Shown: piece after piece, positions 1 to 5,567 of the stretch | Numbering within the stretch: the stretch's first letter is position 1 | How the letters are laid out: each line of letters opens with the position of its first letter | DNA from: Alphaproteobacteria bacterium | Lineage (GTDB): Bacteria > Pseudomonadota > Alphaproteobacteria > RF32 > CAG-239 | NCBI GenBank assembly: GCA_024408895.1 | Contig: JAKSUO010000070.1 | Span: 1 to 6,402 of the forward strand | Reading direction: 5' to 3' | Length of the DNA stretch: 6,402 nucleotides | Notes under the pieces: generated by a model | Told to the model about the DNA's origin: nothing | Databases searched by the model: none | Seen by the model: the letters and a program-made list of their open reading frames with translations, nothing else | Made by a program: the position numbers and the translations under genes

Positions 1-1
1 T

Positions 2-436
2 TTGCAAGAAAATGATGTCCTTATTACTTGTGAAATATCTCGTTTAGGCCGTTCGTTATTGGAAGTTATGAAAATTTTAGAAACTTGTCTTAATAAGAAT
101 TGTCAGGTATGGACAATAAAAGAAAACTACCGATTGGGTAATGATATTCAAAGCAAAGTCTTAGCCTTTGCTTTTGGATTAGCCGCAGAAATTGAGCGAA
201 ACTTAATCTCGCAACGCACAAAATCATCTTTGGCAAACATCAAAGCGCAAGGTAAAAAACTTGGCAGGCCTCTTACAGCACAATCGCAAAAATTAAAACT
301 TAGCAAGAACACAAAAAAACTAAAACAACTGCTAGCTCAAAAAATACCCAAAACACAAATAGCGAAAATATTAGGTGTCAATCGTAGCACGGTTGCCCAT
401 TTTATAGAAAGGATGAAGCTTCTTGAGTGTGCATAG
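2..436 (+). CDS. Serine recombinase / invertase-resolvase family, C-terminal part (5' end outside window)
   Basis: Site-specific DNA recombinase of the small serine (resolvase/invertase) family, 144 visible residues. The chain is open to the left edge, so the TTG at position 2 is probably an internal Leu codon; the catalytic serine, expected near the N-terminus, lies outside. Seen: the DVLITCEISRLGRS block (visible residues 5-18), whose two Arg match the conserved active-site arginines of the family; the long E-helix region around AEIERNLISQRTKSSL (62-77); the KKLGRP hinge (85-90); and a C-terminal helix-turn-helix, KTQIAKILGVNRSTVAHFI (about 117-135), for DNA binding. It ends with TAG. The neighbour downstream on the same strand is a prepilin with its own promoter. 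The target is unknown: it could be a DNA invertase, a transposon resolvase or a phage remnant. No matching recombination sites were recognised in the window. Family assignment is firm; role is open. Confidence 0.9.
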   Translation: MQENDVLITCEISRLGRSLLEVMKILETCLNKNCQVWTIKENYRLGNDIQSKVLAFAFGLAAEIERNLISQRTKSSLANIKAQGKKLGRPLTAQSQKLKLSKNTKKLKQLLAQKIPKTQIAKILGVNRSTVAHFIERMKLLECA

Positions 437-537
437 TTATTATATGTAAAATAAATCCACTTTCCAATAGGGAAAAACAAATTTTAAATGGCGATTGTGT
501 TTTTTTGTGCCGGTCTTTTTTACCTAAGTTTTTGTTC

Positions 538-566
538 TTTACTTCATTTTAATAATAATGTATTAT
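538..566 (+). promoter_or_regulatory. Predicted sigma-70-type promoter of the prepilin gene
   Basis: TTTACT at 538-543 (4 of 6 matches to the -35 consensus) and TATTAT at 561-566 (5 of 6 to the -10) are separated by exactly 17 nt. Transcription would begin near 573-575 and give a leader of about 33 nt before the ATG at 607. The preceding 437-537 is AT-rich with two T-runs; I see no coding sequence, clear terminator or RNA gene in it. The prediction comes from sequence only; in AT-rich DNA such matches can occur by chance. Confidence 0.5.
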
Positions 567-595
567 GAAATTATACAAATCAATTTATTATCAAT

Positions 596-601
596 GGAGA
601 G
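596..601 (+). promoter_or_regulatory. Shine-Dalgarno that decides the prepilin start
   Basis: GGAGAG lies 5 nt before the ATG at 607. The alternative in-frame ATG at 565 overlaps the predicted -10 box and has no comparable purine-rich site in front of it, so 607 is the better start. Confidence 0.75.
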
Positions 602-606
602 ATTTT

Positions 607-1236
607 ATGTCTGTGAAAAATATCAAATTTATACAACGCGGGCGTTCTATGGTGGAAATGCTTGGCGTGTTAGCCATTATTGGGGTTTTATCCATTGGTG
701 GCATTGCCGGTTATTCAAAAGCAATGATGCAGTATAAAATTAACAAAACATCAGATCAAATCATTCAAATTGTCAGCGGATTACGCACGTTATACAGCAC
801 TCAGGATGAATACGACATCAACTGTCCGGGAAGTAGTTGTGCCATTTTGAAAAAAGGTCATATCACTCCTGATGAAATGTGGGAAGGCGATAATTTAGTT
901 AATCCTTTCGGCGGTGCTGTTTCTGTTCAAAAAAGCGACAAAAAAGTTGCCAGCGACAACAAAGCGTTCATTGTATCGTTTTCCGGTTTGCCTAAGGAAG
1001 CTTGTATGGCTCTTTCCACTTATGATTGGGGTTCAGGCTCTTCTTCCGGACTAATTGCTTTAACCATCGGCACAGGCACAGCTCCTACCACTTTTAATCA
1101 ACTCAAAGGTTGTGAAGGTTCCGAAGGCTCAGCAATTGCTTGCCCGAATGGTTCTAGTTTGAAAGTTCCTATGCCGGTTACAGTTGCCGCCAAAAAATGT
1201 GGAAACGGTAATTATATTTTGATGAAATTCTTTTAA
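607..1236 (+). CDS. PilS-like type IV prepilin / pseudopilin
   Basis: Secreted or membrane-anchored pilin-like subunit, 209 residues from the ATG at 607 (an upstream in-frame ATG at 565 is rejected, see its ribosome binding site). Residues 1-12 form a short basic leader ending RG; prepilin peptidase would cut after Gly12, leaving RSMVE with the conserved Glu at +5 and Arg, not the usual Phe, at +1. A hydrophobic helix (about 15-36, VEMLGVLAIIGVLSIGGIAG) is the membrane and assembly segment. The globular part carries NPFGG (99-103) and FSGLPKEAC (125-133), which resemble the PilS/type IVb pilin domain, and six Cys (73, 78, 133, 169, 179, 198) that could form disulfides in the periplasm. No assembly ATPase, platform protein or peptidase gene is beside it, so it depends on machinery elsewhere. 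Whether it is a major pilin, minor pilin or pseudopilin cannot be told. Confidence 0.82.
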   Translation: MSVKNIKFIQRGRSMVEMLGVLAIIGVLSIGGIAGYSKAMMQYKINKTSDQIIQIVSGLRTLYSTQDEYDINCPGSSCAILKKGHITPDEMWEGDNLVNPFGGAVSVQKSDKKVASDNKAFIVSFSGLPKEACMALSTYDWGSGSSSGLIALTIGTGTAPTTFNQLKGCEGSEGSAIACPNGSSLKVPMPVTVAAKKCGNGNYILMKFF

Positions 1237-1255
1237 ATCAATGAAACATTTTTGG

Positions 1256-1292
1256 AATATGCGTCTATAACAAGGCGCATATTTCTGTTTTT
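1256..1292 (+). terminator. Probable intrinsic terminator of the prepilin gene, overlapping the engB 3' end
   Basis: AATATGCG (1256-1263) and CGCATATT (1276-1283) form a perfect 8-bp stem with a 12-nt loop, followed by TCTG and five T (1288-1292) on the + strand. On the - strand the stem is followed by CCAAAAA rather than T, so it should act mainly on the pilin transcript. The right arm lies inside the last codons of engB. The 4-nt offset between stem and T-run makes it imperfect. Confidence 0.45.
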
Positions 1293-1897
1293 AAAACACC
1301 TAAACCGCTTTTTTTCTCGGAGCTGGTTGCAATAATATCGGGCATTGCCGCCGCGTGCTTGGAAATTTCAACAGATGTCTTTTGCATTGTCTCGGCTAAT
1401 TGAGGCGAAGATATTTTATCCGTTTTAGTTAAAACAATTTGGTATGAAACGGCGGCAACATCCAACATATCCATAATTTCTTGATCTTCTTTTTTAATAC
1501 CGTGCCGCGAATCTATCAATAAAAAAACACGACGCAAATTCGGACGACCGCGCAAATACTTTTTCAACACCTCCTGCCATTGATGCACCAGTTTCTCCGG
1601 CGCTTTGGCATAGCCGTATCCGGGTAAATCAACAATATACATTTTATGGTCAAAATTAAAAAAGTTCAGCTGTTGCGTCCGGCCGGGAGTAGAAGAAGTT
1701 TTCGCTAGTTTTTTTTGATTAAACAACGCATTTATCAAACTTGATTTGCCGACATTTGAACGACCGGCAAATGCAATTTCGTTCACCACCGCATCAGGCA
1801 ACTGACTGAGTTGCGCCACACTAAGCATAAACGCAATCGGACAATTAAACTGCGCCTCTGCCGCGGCTATTTGTTGCTCGGTAAACTTTTCTGCCAT
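1265..1897 (-). CDS. engB: Ribosome biogenesis GTP-binding protein EngB (YsxC/YihA)
   Basis: Essential-type small GTPase needed for assembly of the large ribosomal subunit in the cytoplasm. The length, 210 residues, is normal for the family. All G motifs are visible: G1/P-loop GRSNVGKSS (45-53), the switch I threonine in STPGRTQ (69-75), G3 DLPGYG (90-95), G4 TKTD (157-160) and G5 TSS (191-193). The DLPGYGYA sequence is a hallmark of EngB among TrmE-Era-EngA-like GTPases. Its ATG overlaps the yidC stop by one base (TAATG) and no strong Shine-Dalgarno precedes it, so translation is probably coupled to yidC. It is last in the visible cluster and converges on the prepilin gene, with 28 nt between them. 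It ends with TAG. I see no clear - strand terminator after it, so the transcript may run antisense into the pilin gene. Confidence 0.97.
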   Translation of the reverse strand: MAEKFTEQQIAAAEAQFNCPIAFMLSVAQLSQLPDAVVNEIAFAGRSNVGKSSLINALFNQKKLAKTSSTPGRTQQLNFFNFDHKMYIVDLPGYGYAKAPEKLVHQWQEVLKKYLRGRPNLRRVFLLIDSRHGIKKEDQEIMDMLDVAAVSYQIVLTKTDKISSPQLAETMQKTSVEISKHAAAMPDIIATSSEKKSGLGVLKTEICALL

Positions 1898-3594
1898 TAT
1901 TTTACACCGTTTTTATGCATGATAATTTTTTGTTGTATCAACGATAAGATATTGTTGAGTATCCAATAGATAACCAAACCTACGGCAAAATGCGCAAACA
2001 TAATCGTAAAAATTATCGGCATAAGCATAAACATACGAGCTTGATCTTTATTGGCCGGCTGAGGATTGAGCCGATTTTGCAGCAACATGGTCAAACCGTA
2101 AATCAAAGGCCAAACGCCAACATCCAACATTGACGGCATCGGAATATGCGACCACACCGAAATCGTCAACGGATCAGGTGCGGACAAATCCTTAACCCAT
2201 CCGATGAAAGGCGCATGACGAATTTCAATGGCAATATTCAAAACTTTATACAAAGAAAAGAATATCGGAATTTGAATAAACATAGGCAAACAACCTGATG
2301 CCGGATTAACCTTTTCACGTTTATACAATTCCATTGTTGCACGCTGCAAAGCTAACTTATCATCTTTATACATCGTTTGAAGAGCCATAATTTTCGGCTG
2401 AATCTTCTTCATTTTTGACATATTTTCATAAGACTTATTGGCAACCGGAAACATCAACATACGCAAAATTGCCGCAAACAAAAGAATTGCCCACCCCATG
2501 TTTCCCAAAAAACTATACAGAAAATCAAGCGCATAGAAAAACGGCTTAGTTAAGAAATAATACCAACCGAAATCAACATTCAGATCAAATTTTTCAATAT
2601 TTTTAGCATATTTATCCAAAAGCTTTATTTCTTTTGCACCTGCATACATCCGTATTGAAACAGAAGCAGAACTGCCTGACTGAATTTTCAACGGCAATCC
2701 CTTATAGTCAAGTTGGAATACCCCGTCTTTAATCTTACGCACACTGATATCAGCTTGATAACTATCGTTAAATATGAAAGAACCGAACCAATATTTTTCT
2801 GTTAAAGAAACCCAACCACCGGTTGTTTCATAGGTTTTCGGCTCTTCTTTCAAAGACGAAAACTTTATTTCTTGCAATTTACCGTTCAAAACACCGGAAA
2901 AGCCCTCGTGAACAACGCTTCGTGATATTTGATCTTCCGAAACGGTCTTACTGAGCAATCCGTAAGGAATTAAAGTTATTTCCATACCGGAATTATTTTC
3001 AACCATTTGTTTGATAGTGAACAAATAATTTTCATCCATGGAAATAACGTTAATAAACTTGACACCCTGTCCGTTTTCCCATTCTAAAGTGGTCGGTGTT
3101 TCAGTCGTTAATCGCTGATTGCCGACAACAGTCCATATTGTATTGGCATTTGGTAAATTGAGATTTTTATCTGCCGAAAGCCAGCCATATTCACCAAAAA
3201 ATGCATTTTTTGTTTTTGCCGGCAGCATTAATTCCACATCACCGCTATCCGTGTCTAAAGTTTGCTTATATTTTGAAAGCAAGATATTGTCAAAACGTGC
3301 GCCTTTCAAACGAATACTGCCCGAAATTACACTATTTTCTACCGGCAAGCGCACATCATGTTGCAAAACTTCTTCTGCTTCTTCATAAACCGGTTTGTCT
3401 GTAATATTTTGTTCTTCTACATTTTCCGCTGCTGCCGTTTCTACTATTGTTTCTTTATCATCAGCCGAACCCTTAATTACCGTAACTTCTTGTTGTTCAG
3501 CCGGCTGTTGATGCGGAAAGAAATAATTAACCCCAACAACAACCAACACGGACAAAATGACAGCCGTATAAAAACTTCTTAAATCTTCGCTCAT
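1897..3594 (-). CDS. yidC: Membrane protein insertase YidC
   Basis: Inner-membrane insertase/chaperone (YidC/Oxa1/Alb3 family) that inserts and folds membrane proteins, alone or with SecYEG. At 565 residues it is the long Gram-negative form. Seen: an N-terminal membrane anchor (about 8-26); an acidic, low-complexity linker (about 30-80); a large periplasmic beta-rich domain (about 80-335); and the conserved C-terminal insertase core (about 345-560) with several hydrophobic helices. The core contains Arg378 in AAILRMLMFP, the expected position of the hydrophilic-groove arginine. Also present are the cytoplasmic helical hairpin (MSKMKKIQPKI to ELYKREKVNP) and the motif PASGCLPMFIQIPIF (431-445). 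The tail MHKNGVK is basic. GAGGAG at 3605-3610 lies 10 nt before the ATG. It sits between yidD and engB in the usual order, and its stop overlaps the engB start. Confidence 0.97.
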   Translation of the reverse strand: MSEDLRSFYTAVILSVLVVVGVNYFFPHQQPAEQQEVTVIKGSADDKETIVETAAAENVEEQNITDKPVYEEAEEVLQHDVRLPVENSVISGSIRLKGARFDNILLSKYKQTLDTDSGDVELMLPAKTKNAFFGEYGWLSADKNLNLPNANTIWTVVGNQRLTTETPTTLEWENGQGVKFINVISMDENYLFTIKQMVENNSGMEITLIPYGLLSKTVSEDQISRSVVHEGFSGVLNGKLQEIKFSSLKEEPKTYETTGGWVSLTEKYWFGSFIFNDSYQADISVRKIKDGVFQLDYKGLPLKIQSGSSASVSIRMYAGAKEIKLLDKYAKNIEKFDLNVDFGWYYFLTKPFFYALDFLYSFLGNMGWAILLFAAILRMLMFPVANKSYENMSKMKKIQPKIMALQTMYKDDKLALQRATMELYKREKVNPASGCLPMFIQIPIFFSLYKVLNIAIEIRHAPFIGWVKDLSAPDPLTISVWSHIPMPSMLDVGVWPLIYGLTMLLQNRLNPQPANKDQARMFMLMPIIFTIMFAHFAVGLVIYWILNNILSLIQQKIIMHKNGVK

Positions 3595-3604
3595 AAAAAC
3601 AGAA

Positions 3605-3661
3605 CTCCTCTTACATAAATTATTATGTTTTTATTATAAAATCCGCTTTAAAGCAAGCTAA
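3605..3661 (-). promoter_or_regulatory. Possible secondary promoter and leader of yidC-engB
   Basis: The 72-nt gap between yidD and yidC is the only real gap in the cluster. On the - strand it holds a perfect -10 hexamer TATAAT (3633-3638), 17 nt from a weak -35 TTAGCT (3656-3661, 3 of 6 matches). After it comes a small AT-rich hairpin, ACATAA-TAAT-TTATGT (3613-3628), and then the Shine-Dalgarno GAGGAG (3605-3610). This could give yidC and engB some transcription independent of rpmH. The weak -35 and the AT-rich setting keep this tentative. Confidence 0.35.
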
Positions 3662-3666
3662 TATGC

Positions 3667-3897
3667 TCAGTTATACTTTTTTTGCTTTGGCGGCACCGGA
3701 TCATAACCACTCTTTCCCCACGGATGGCACTGCAAAATCCGTTTAATCCCAAGCCATATTCCCTTGATTGCGCCATGCACTTTCACAGCCTCCGCCATAT
3801 ATTGAGAACATGTCGGACGATATCGGCAAACACCGGGGCAAAGCGGAGAGATAAATATTTGATAAAACTTAATCATTAACAGAAGTATTTTCCGCAT
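3667..3897 (-). CDS. yidD: Membrane protein insertion efficiency factor YidD
   Basis: Small membrane-associated protein of the YidD family (formerly called a putative hemolysin), which assists YidC-dependent insertion of inner-membrane proteins. The length of 76 residues is typical. Seen: an N-terminal amphipathic/hydrophobic segment (KILLLMIKFYQIFISP, 3-18) and the family signature CPGVCRYRPTCSQYM (20-34), with Cys20, Cys24 and Cys30. The second signature is ILQCHPWGKSGYDPVPP (54-70), with Cys57 and the conserved HPWG..G.DPVP. The tail is basic. AGGA at 3903-3906 lies 5 nt before the ATG, supporting this start. The first 29 nt overlap the end of rnpA in another frame, a common arrangement that suggests coupled translation. 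It ends with TGA. Confidence 0.96.
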   Translation of the reverse strand: MRKILLLMIKFYQIFISPLCPGVCRYRPTCSQYMAEAVKVHGAIKGIWLGIKRILQCHPWGKSGYDPVPPKQKKYN

Positions 3898-4261
3898 TTT
3901 CTTCCTGTCGGCTTAAAATTTCTTTATTGGCCTTTTTAAAAGCGCGAACAACATCACTGTGCAAATCTTCAAAAGGACAACAATATGTTCCGTGTCTGCC
4001 GACCAGAACATAATCCACATTCGGCAGTGTTTGCAACGCATATATTTCGCGAACAATTGCACGGAGTCTTCGTTTTGTCCGATTGCGGACATTGGCTTTG
4101 CCTAAACGTTTTGTTGCCGTAAAACCAATTCGTGCCGAATGAGAATCGGCAGCAGATAAACGTTGAGCCGCTTGCAAGATGACATTCCTGAAGATAACGG
4201 TAACATCTTTAGCGGCTCTTAAAAAATCTTTTCTTTTCTTTAAGATCAGAAATTTGCTCAT
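3869..4261 (-). CDS. rnpA: Ribonuclease P protein component
   Basis: Protein subunit of RNase P, which with the catalytic RNA (encoded elsewhere) removes 5' leaders from tRNA precursors. The chain is 130 residues and strongly basic. Seen: the N-terminal LKKRKDFLRAAK start (7-18), which lines the central cleft in the family; IGFTATKRLGKA (45-56); and the RNR signature NVRNRTKRRLR (57-67), which contacts RNase P RNA. DYVLVGR (83-89) follows, and the C-terminal tail from about 118 is acidic and poorly conserved. It starts 10 nt after the rpmH stop. There is no Shine-Dalgarno at a useful distance, so translation probably depends on ribosomes leaving rpmH. A four-codon mini-frame bridges the two genes (see findings). 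Its 3' end overlaps yidD by 29 nt. Confidence 0.96.
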   Translation of the reverse strand: MSKFLILKKRKDFLRAAKDVTVIFRNVILQAAQRLSAADSHSARIGFTATKRLGKANVRNRTKRRLRAIVREIYALQTLPNVDYVLVGRHGTYCCPFEDLHSDVVRAFKKANKEILSRQEENAENTSVND

Positions 4262-4271
4262 GGATTAGTCA

Positions 4272-4406
4272 TTAAGCAGAAATTCTTTTACGACCTCTGG
4301 CTCTGCGCGCGGACAATACTTTACGACCGGCCACAGTAGCCATACGTGTTCTGAAACCGTGACGACGCGCACGAACGATTTTGCTTGGTTGATATGTTCT
4401 TTTCAT
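4272..4406 (-). CDS. rpmH: 50S ribosomal protein L34
   Basis: Very small, highly basic protein of the large ribosomal subunit, 44 residues, translated by hand. It begins MKRTYQPSKIVRARRHGFR, continues TRMATVAGRKVLSARRARGR and ends KRISA, which is the standard L34 sequence (MKRTYQPS, RRHGFR.RM.T..GR.VL..RR.KGR). GGAG at 4415-4418 lies 8 nt before the ATG. Its stop TAA is followed at once by an in-frame TGA, a tandem stop. It is the first gene of the rpmH-rnpA-yidD-yidC-engB cluster and lies about 65 nt downstream of a near-consensus promoter. L34 and the RNase P protein are neighbours in most bacteria. Confidence 0.98.
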   Translation of the reverse strand: MKRTYQPSKIVRARRHGFRTRMATVAGRKVLSARRARGRKRISA

Positions 4407-4475
4407 TTTAAAATCTCCGGTTAGTTATTATTATTTAAATCTGCCCCATTGCAGACTCTCGGTATTTTCTCCGCC

Positions 4476-4504
4476 TTTATAACGGCATATTTTTAATAAG
4501 TCAA
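4476..4504 (-). promoter_or_regulatory. Strong sigma-70-type promoter of the rpmH cluster
   Basis: On the - strand TTGACT (4499-4504, 5 of 6) and TATAAA (4476-4481, 5 of 6) are separated by exactly 17 nt. Initiation is expected near 4468-4470, giving a leader of about 63 nt before the rpmH ATG. The leader holds a small stem-loop (TCTGC/GCAGA, 4440-4455, 6-nt loop) and the Shine-Dalgarno at 4415-4418. Position and quality fit the high demand for L34. The -35 box begins only about 30 nt beyond the nrdG stop codon. Confidence 0.8.
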
Positions 4505-4533
4505 CAGAAAAAAATTATGTTTTATACGCCGTT

Positions 4534-5229
4534 TTACTTCCGCACGTCAAAAATCGGAAATTTGCTCTTAAGAAACGCCATTAATTTTTCTTCTTTGAAA
4601 AATTTTTCACAATCACTTTCCTGAGTTACCGTATCGCTCGGAATCGGACGATATTTTTGAAGATAATATTCCTTAACACCAATCTTTGAGAGTGTGTCGG
4701 CAATCATATAAATATCATCTATATTAAGTACCCGCGGATCGCAAGTTGTGCGACATTCAAAATGCACGCCGGACCGCAAAAGAATATTTAAGCTTTGTTT
4801 TATTTTTTCCACATCGCCGAATCCACCGGTTGCCGCCTTGTATTTTGCAACATCAAATGGCGCTTTAATATCAAACCCCACCCATGAAATTTTGGAAATT
4901 ACTTTTTCAAGAGCGTGCGGATCATAACCGCCGGTATGCATTCCCACTTCAAAGCCCATTTGTTTAACAGTATCCATCGCCCCATCTAAATCAGGCTGCA
5001 TTAAAGGTTCACCACCGGAGAAAACCACCGCATCAACCACACCTTTACGATGTTCCAACAAATGCAACAAATTATCCCAAGAGGCATTACCTTCTGCATT
5101 AAAATTTTGCAGAGATTGATTATAGCAAAAAGGGCAACGCCAAGGACAACCCTGTAAAAAAACCACCACCGAAATTTTAGATGGCCAATCAACTATGCTA
5201 AACTTTTCTATGTCACCGATATTAATCAT
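4534..5229 (-). CDS. nrdG: Anaerobic ribonucleoside-triphosphate reductase activating protein (radical SAM)
   Basis: Radical S-adenosylmethionine enzyme that generates the glycyl radical on class III ribonucleotide reductase. It is 231 residues, the longer NrdG type with a full radical-SAM core rather than the roughly 155-residue enterobacterial type. Seen: the [4Fe-4S] motif CPWRCPFC (28-35, Cys28, Cys32, Cys35) after VVVFLQG; the SAM-binding SGGEP (71-75); GMHTGGYDP (96-104); and WVGFDIKAP (116-124), all usual for this family. AGGA at 5234-5237 lies only 4 nt before the ATG. It follows the split nrdD genes on the same strand, which fixes its likely partner, but a terminator-like hairpin stands directly before it and could lower its expression. 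A pyruvate-formate-lyase-type activase is the main alternative; the context argues against it. Confidence 0.92.
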   Translation of the reverse strand: MINIGDIEKFSIVDWPSKISVVVFLQGCPWRCPFCYNQSLQNFNAEGNASWDNLLHLLEHRKGVVDAVVFSGGEPLMQPDLDGAMDTVKQMGFEVGMHTGGYDPHALEKVISKISWVGFDIKAPFDVAKYKAATGGFGDVEKIKQSLNILLRSGVHFECRTTCDPRVLNIDDIYMIADTLSKIGVKEYYLQKYRPIPSDTVTQESDCEKFFKEEKLMAFLKSKFPIFDVRK

Positions 5230-5246
5230 ATTTTCCTATTATTTTC

Positions 5247-5284
5247 AAAAACAGGGAGAATTCCGAAACCAAATTCTCCCTGTT
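5247..5284 (-). terminator. Intrinsic terminator or attenuator between the glycyl-radical ORF and nrdG
   Basis: AACAGGGAGAATT (5250-5262) and AATTCTCCCTGTT (5272-5284) form a perfect 13-bp stem with a 9-nt loop. Read on the - strand the stem runs straight into a run of five T (5247-5251). On the + strand no T-run follows, so the polarity is that of the nrd operon. It begins about 20 nt after the glycyl-radical ORF stop and ends about 18 nt before the nrdG start. As no promoter is obvious between it and nrdG, partial read-through is the likely way nrdG is transcribed. Confidence 0.75.
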
Positions 5285-5303
5285 GTTATCGCTAAACCGA
5301 AAA

Positions 5304-5525
5304 TTATTCGGCAGCAGCAAATTCGCAAGCGCAGTTGTCTTCCAAAGACAAGTACATAACAGCCTTTTCTTCGCAAAAACATTTGCGAGAATAATACTCA
5401 GATTTTTTACCTTTGTTAAATTCGGAAACCGGACGATGATAGCCCATAACGCGTGTCCAAACTTCGCATGGTTGTCTTTCTGCATCTGTTAATTTGATGT
5501 CTTCAAAATTGATTGTGTTCGTCAT
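5304..5525 (-). CDS. nrdD: Free-standing glycyl-radical domain of class III ribonucleotide reductase (NrdD C-terminal piece)
   Basis: Protein of 73 residues carrying the glycyl-radical segment of anaerobic ribonucleotide reductase. The motif CEVWTRVMGYHRPV (20-33) followed by FNKGKKSEYYSRK (36-48) matches the RVxGYxxPxxxxNxGKxxE...R signature at the end of NrdD proteins; Gly28 is the inferred radical site. Normally this segment is joined to the catalytic domain just after the zinc site; here it is a separate ORF. AGGA at 5535-5538 lies 9 nt before the ATG, supporting independent translation. The upstream catalytic gene ends 42 nt earlier in the same frame. The tail is unusual, with two CxC pairs (Cys49/Cys51 and Cys65/Cys67) that might bind metal. 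Inferred role: it docks with the catalytic chain and is activated by NrdG. Domain identity is strong; the split being functional is inference. Confidence 0.85.
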   Translation of the reverse strand: MTNTINFEDIKLTDAERQPCEVWTRVMGYHRPVSEFNKGKKSEYYSRKCFCEEKAVMYLSLEDNCACEFAAAE

Positions 5526-5567
5526 TTTATTGTGTCCTTTAATATTAATTGTTATTCCATTGTTTGA

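Noticed and set aside
461..475. TTTCC-AATAG-GGAAA stem as a terminator for the recombinase
   Set aside because: Only 5 bp and AT-rich, and it is followed by AAACAAATTTT with no proper T-run; the T-runs at 499-522 lack an adjacent stem.
565..606. Upstream in-frame ATG at 565 as the prepilin start, adding 14 residues
   Set aside because: It overlaps the predicted -10 box, has no Shine-Dalgarno, and would lengthen the leader beyond the usual short basic peptide; 607 has GGAGAG at 5 nt.
437..606. Hix-like or att-like recombination sites around the pilin promoter
   Set aside because: No inverted-repeat pair was found between this region and the region after the pilin gene, so no site is claimed.
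3119..3582. Several + strand open frames of 67-89 codons opposite yidC
   Set aside because: They are antisense to a certain gene, show no recognisable protein features and are typical shadows of its codon use.
3682..3879. + strand frame opposite yidD
   Set aside because: It is antisense to the conserved YidD signature and shows no protein family features.
4505..4533. Intrinsic terminator after nrdG
   Set aside because: A run of seven T exists on the - strand (4508-4514), but I could find no convincing stem before it, so nrdG transcription may read into the rpmH promoter region.
5222..5485. - strand frame of 87 codons overlapping the glycyl-radical ORF and the hairpin
   Set aside because: It runs through the glycyl-radical ORF in another frame and across the terminator stem; no domain is recognisable, whereas the competing frame has a clear NrdD motif.
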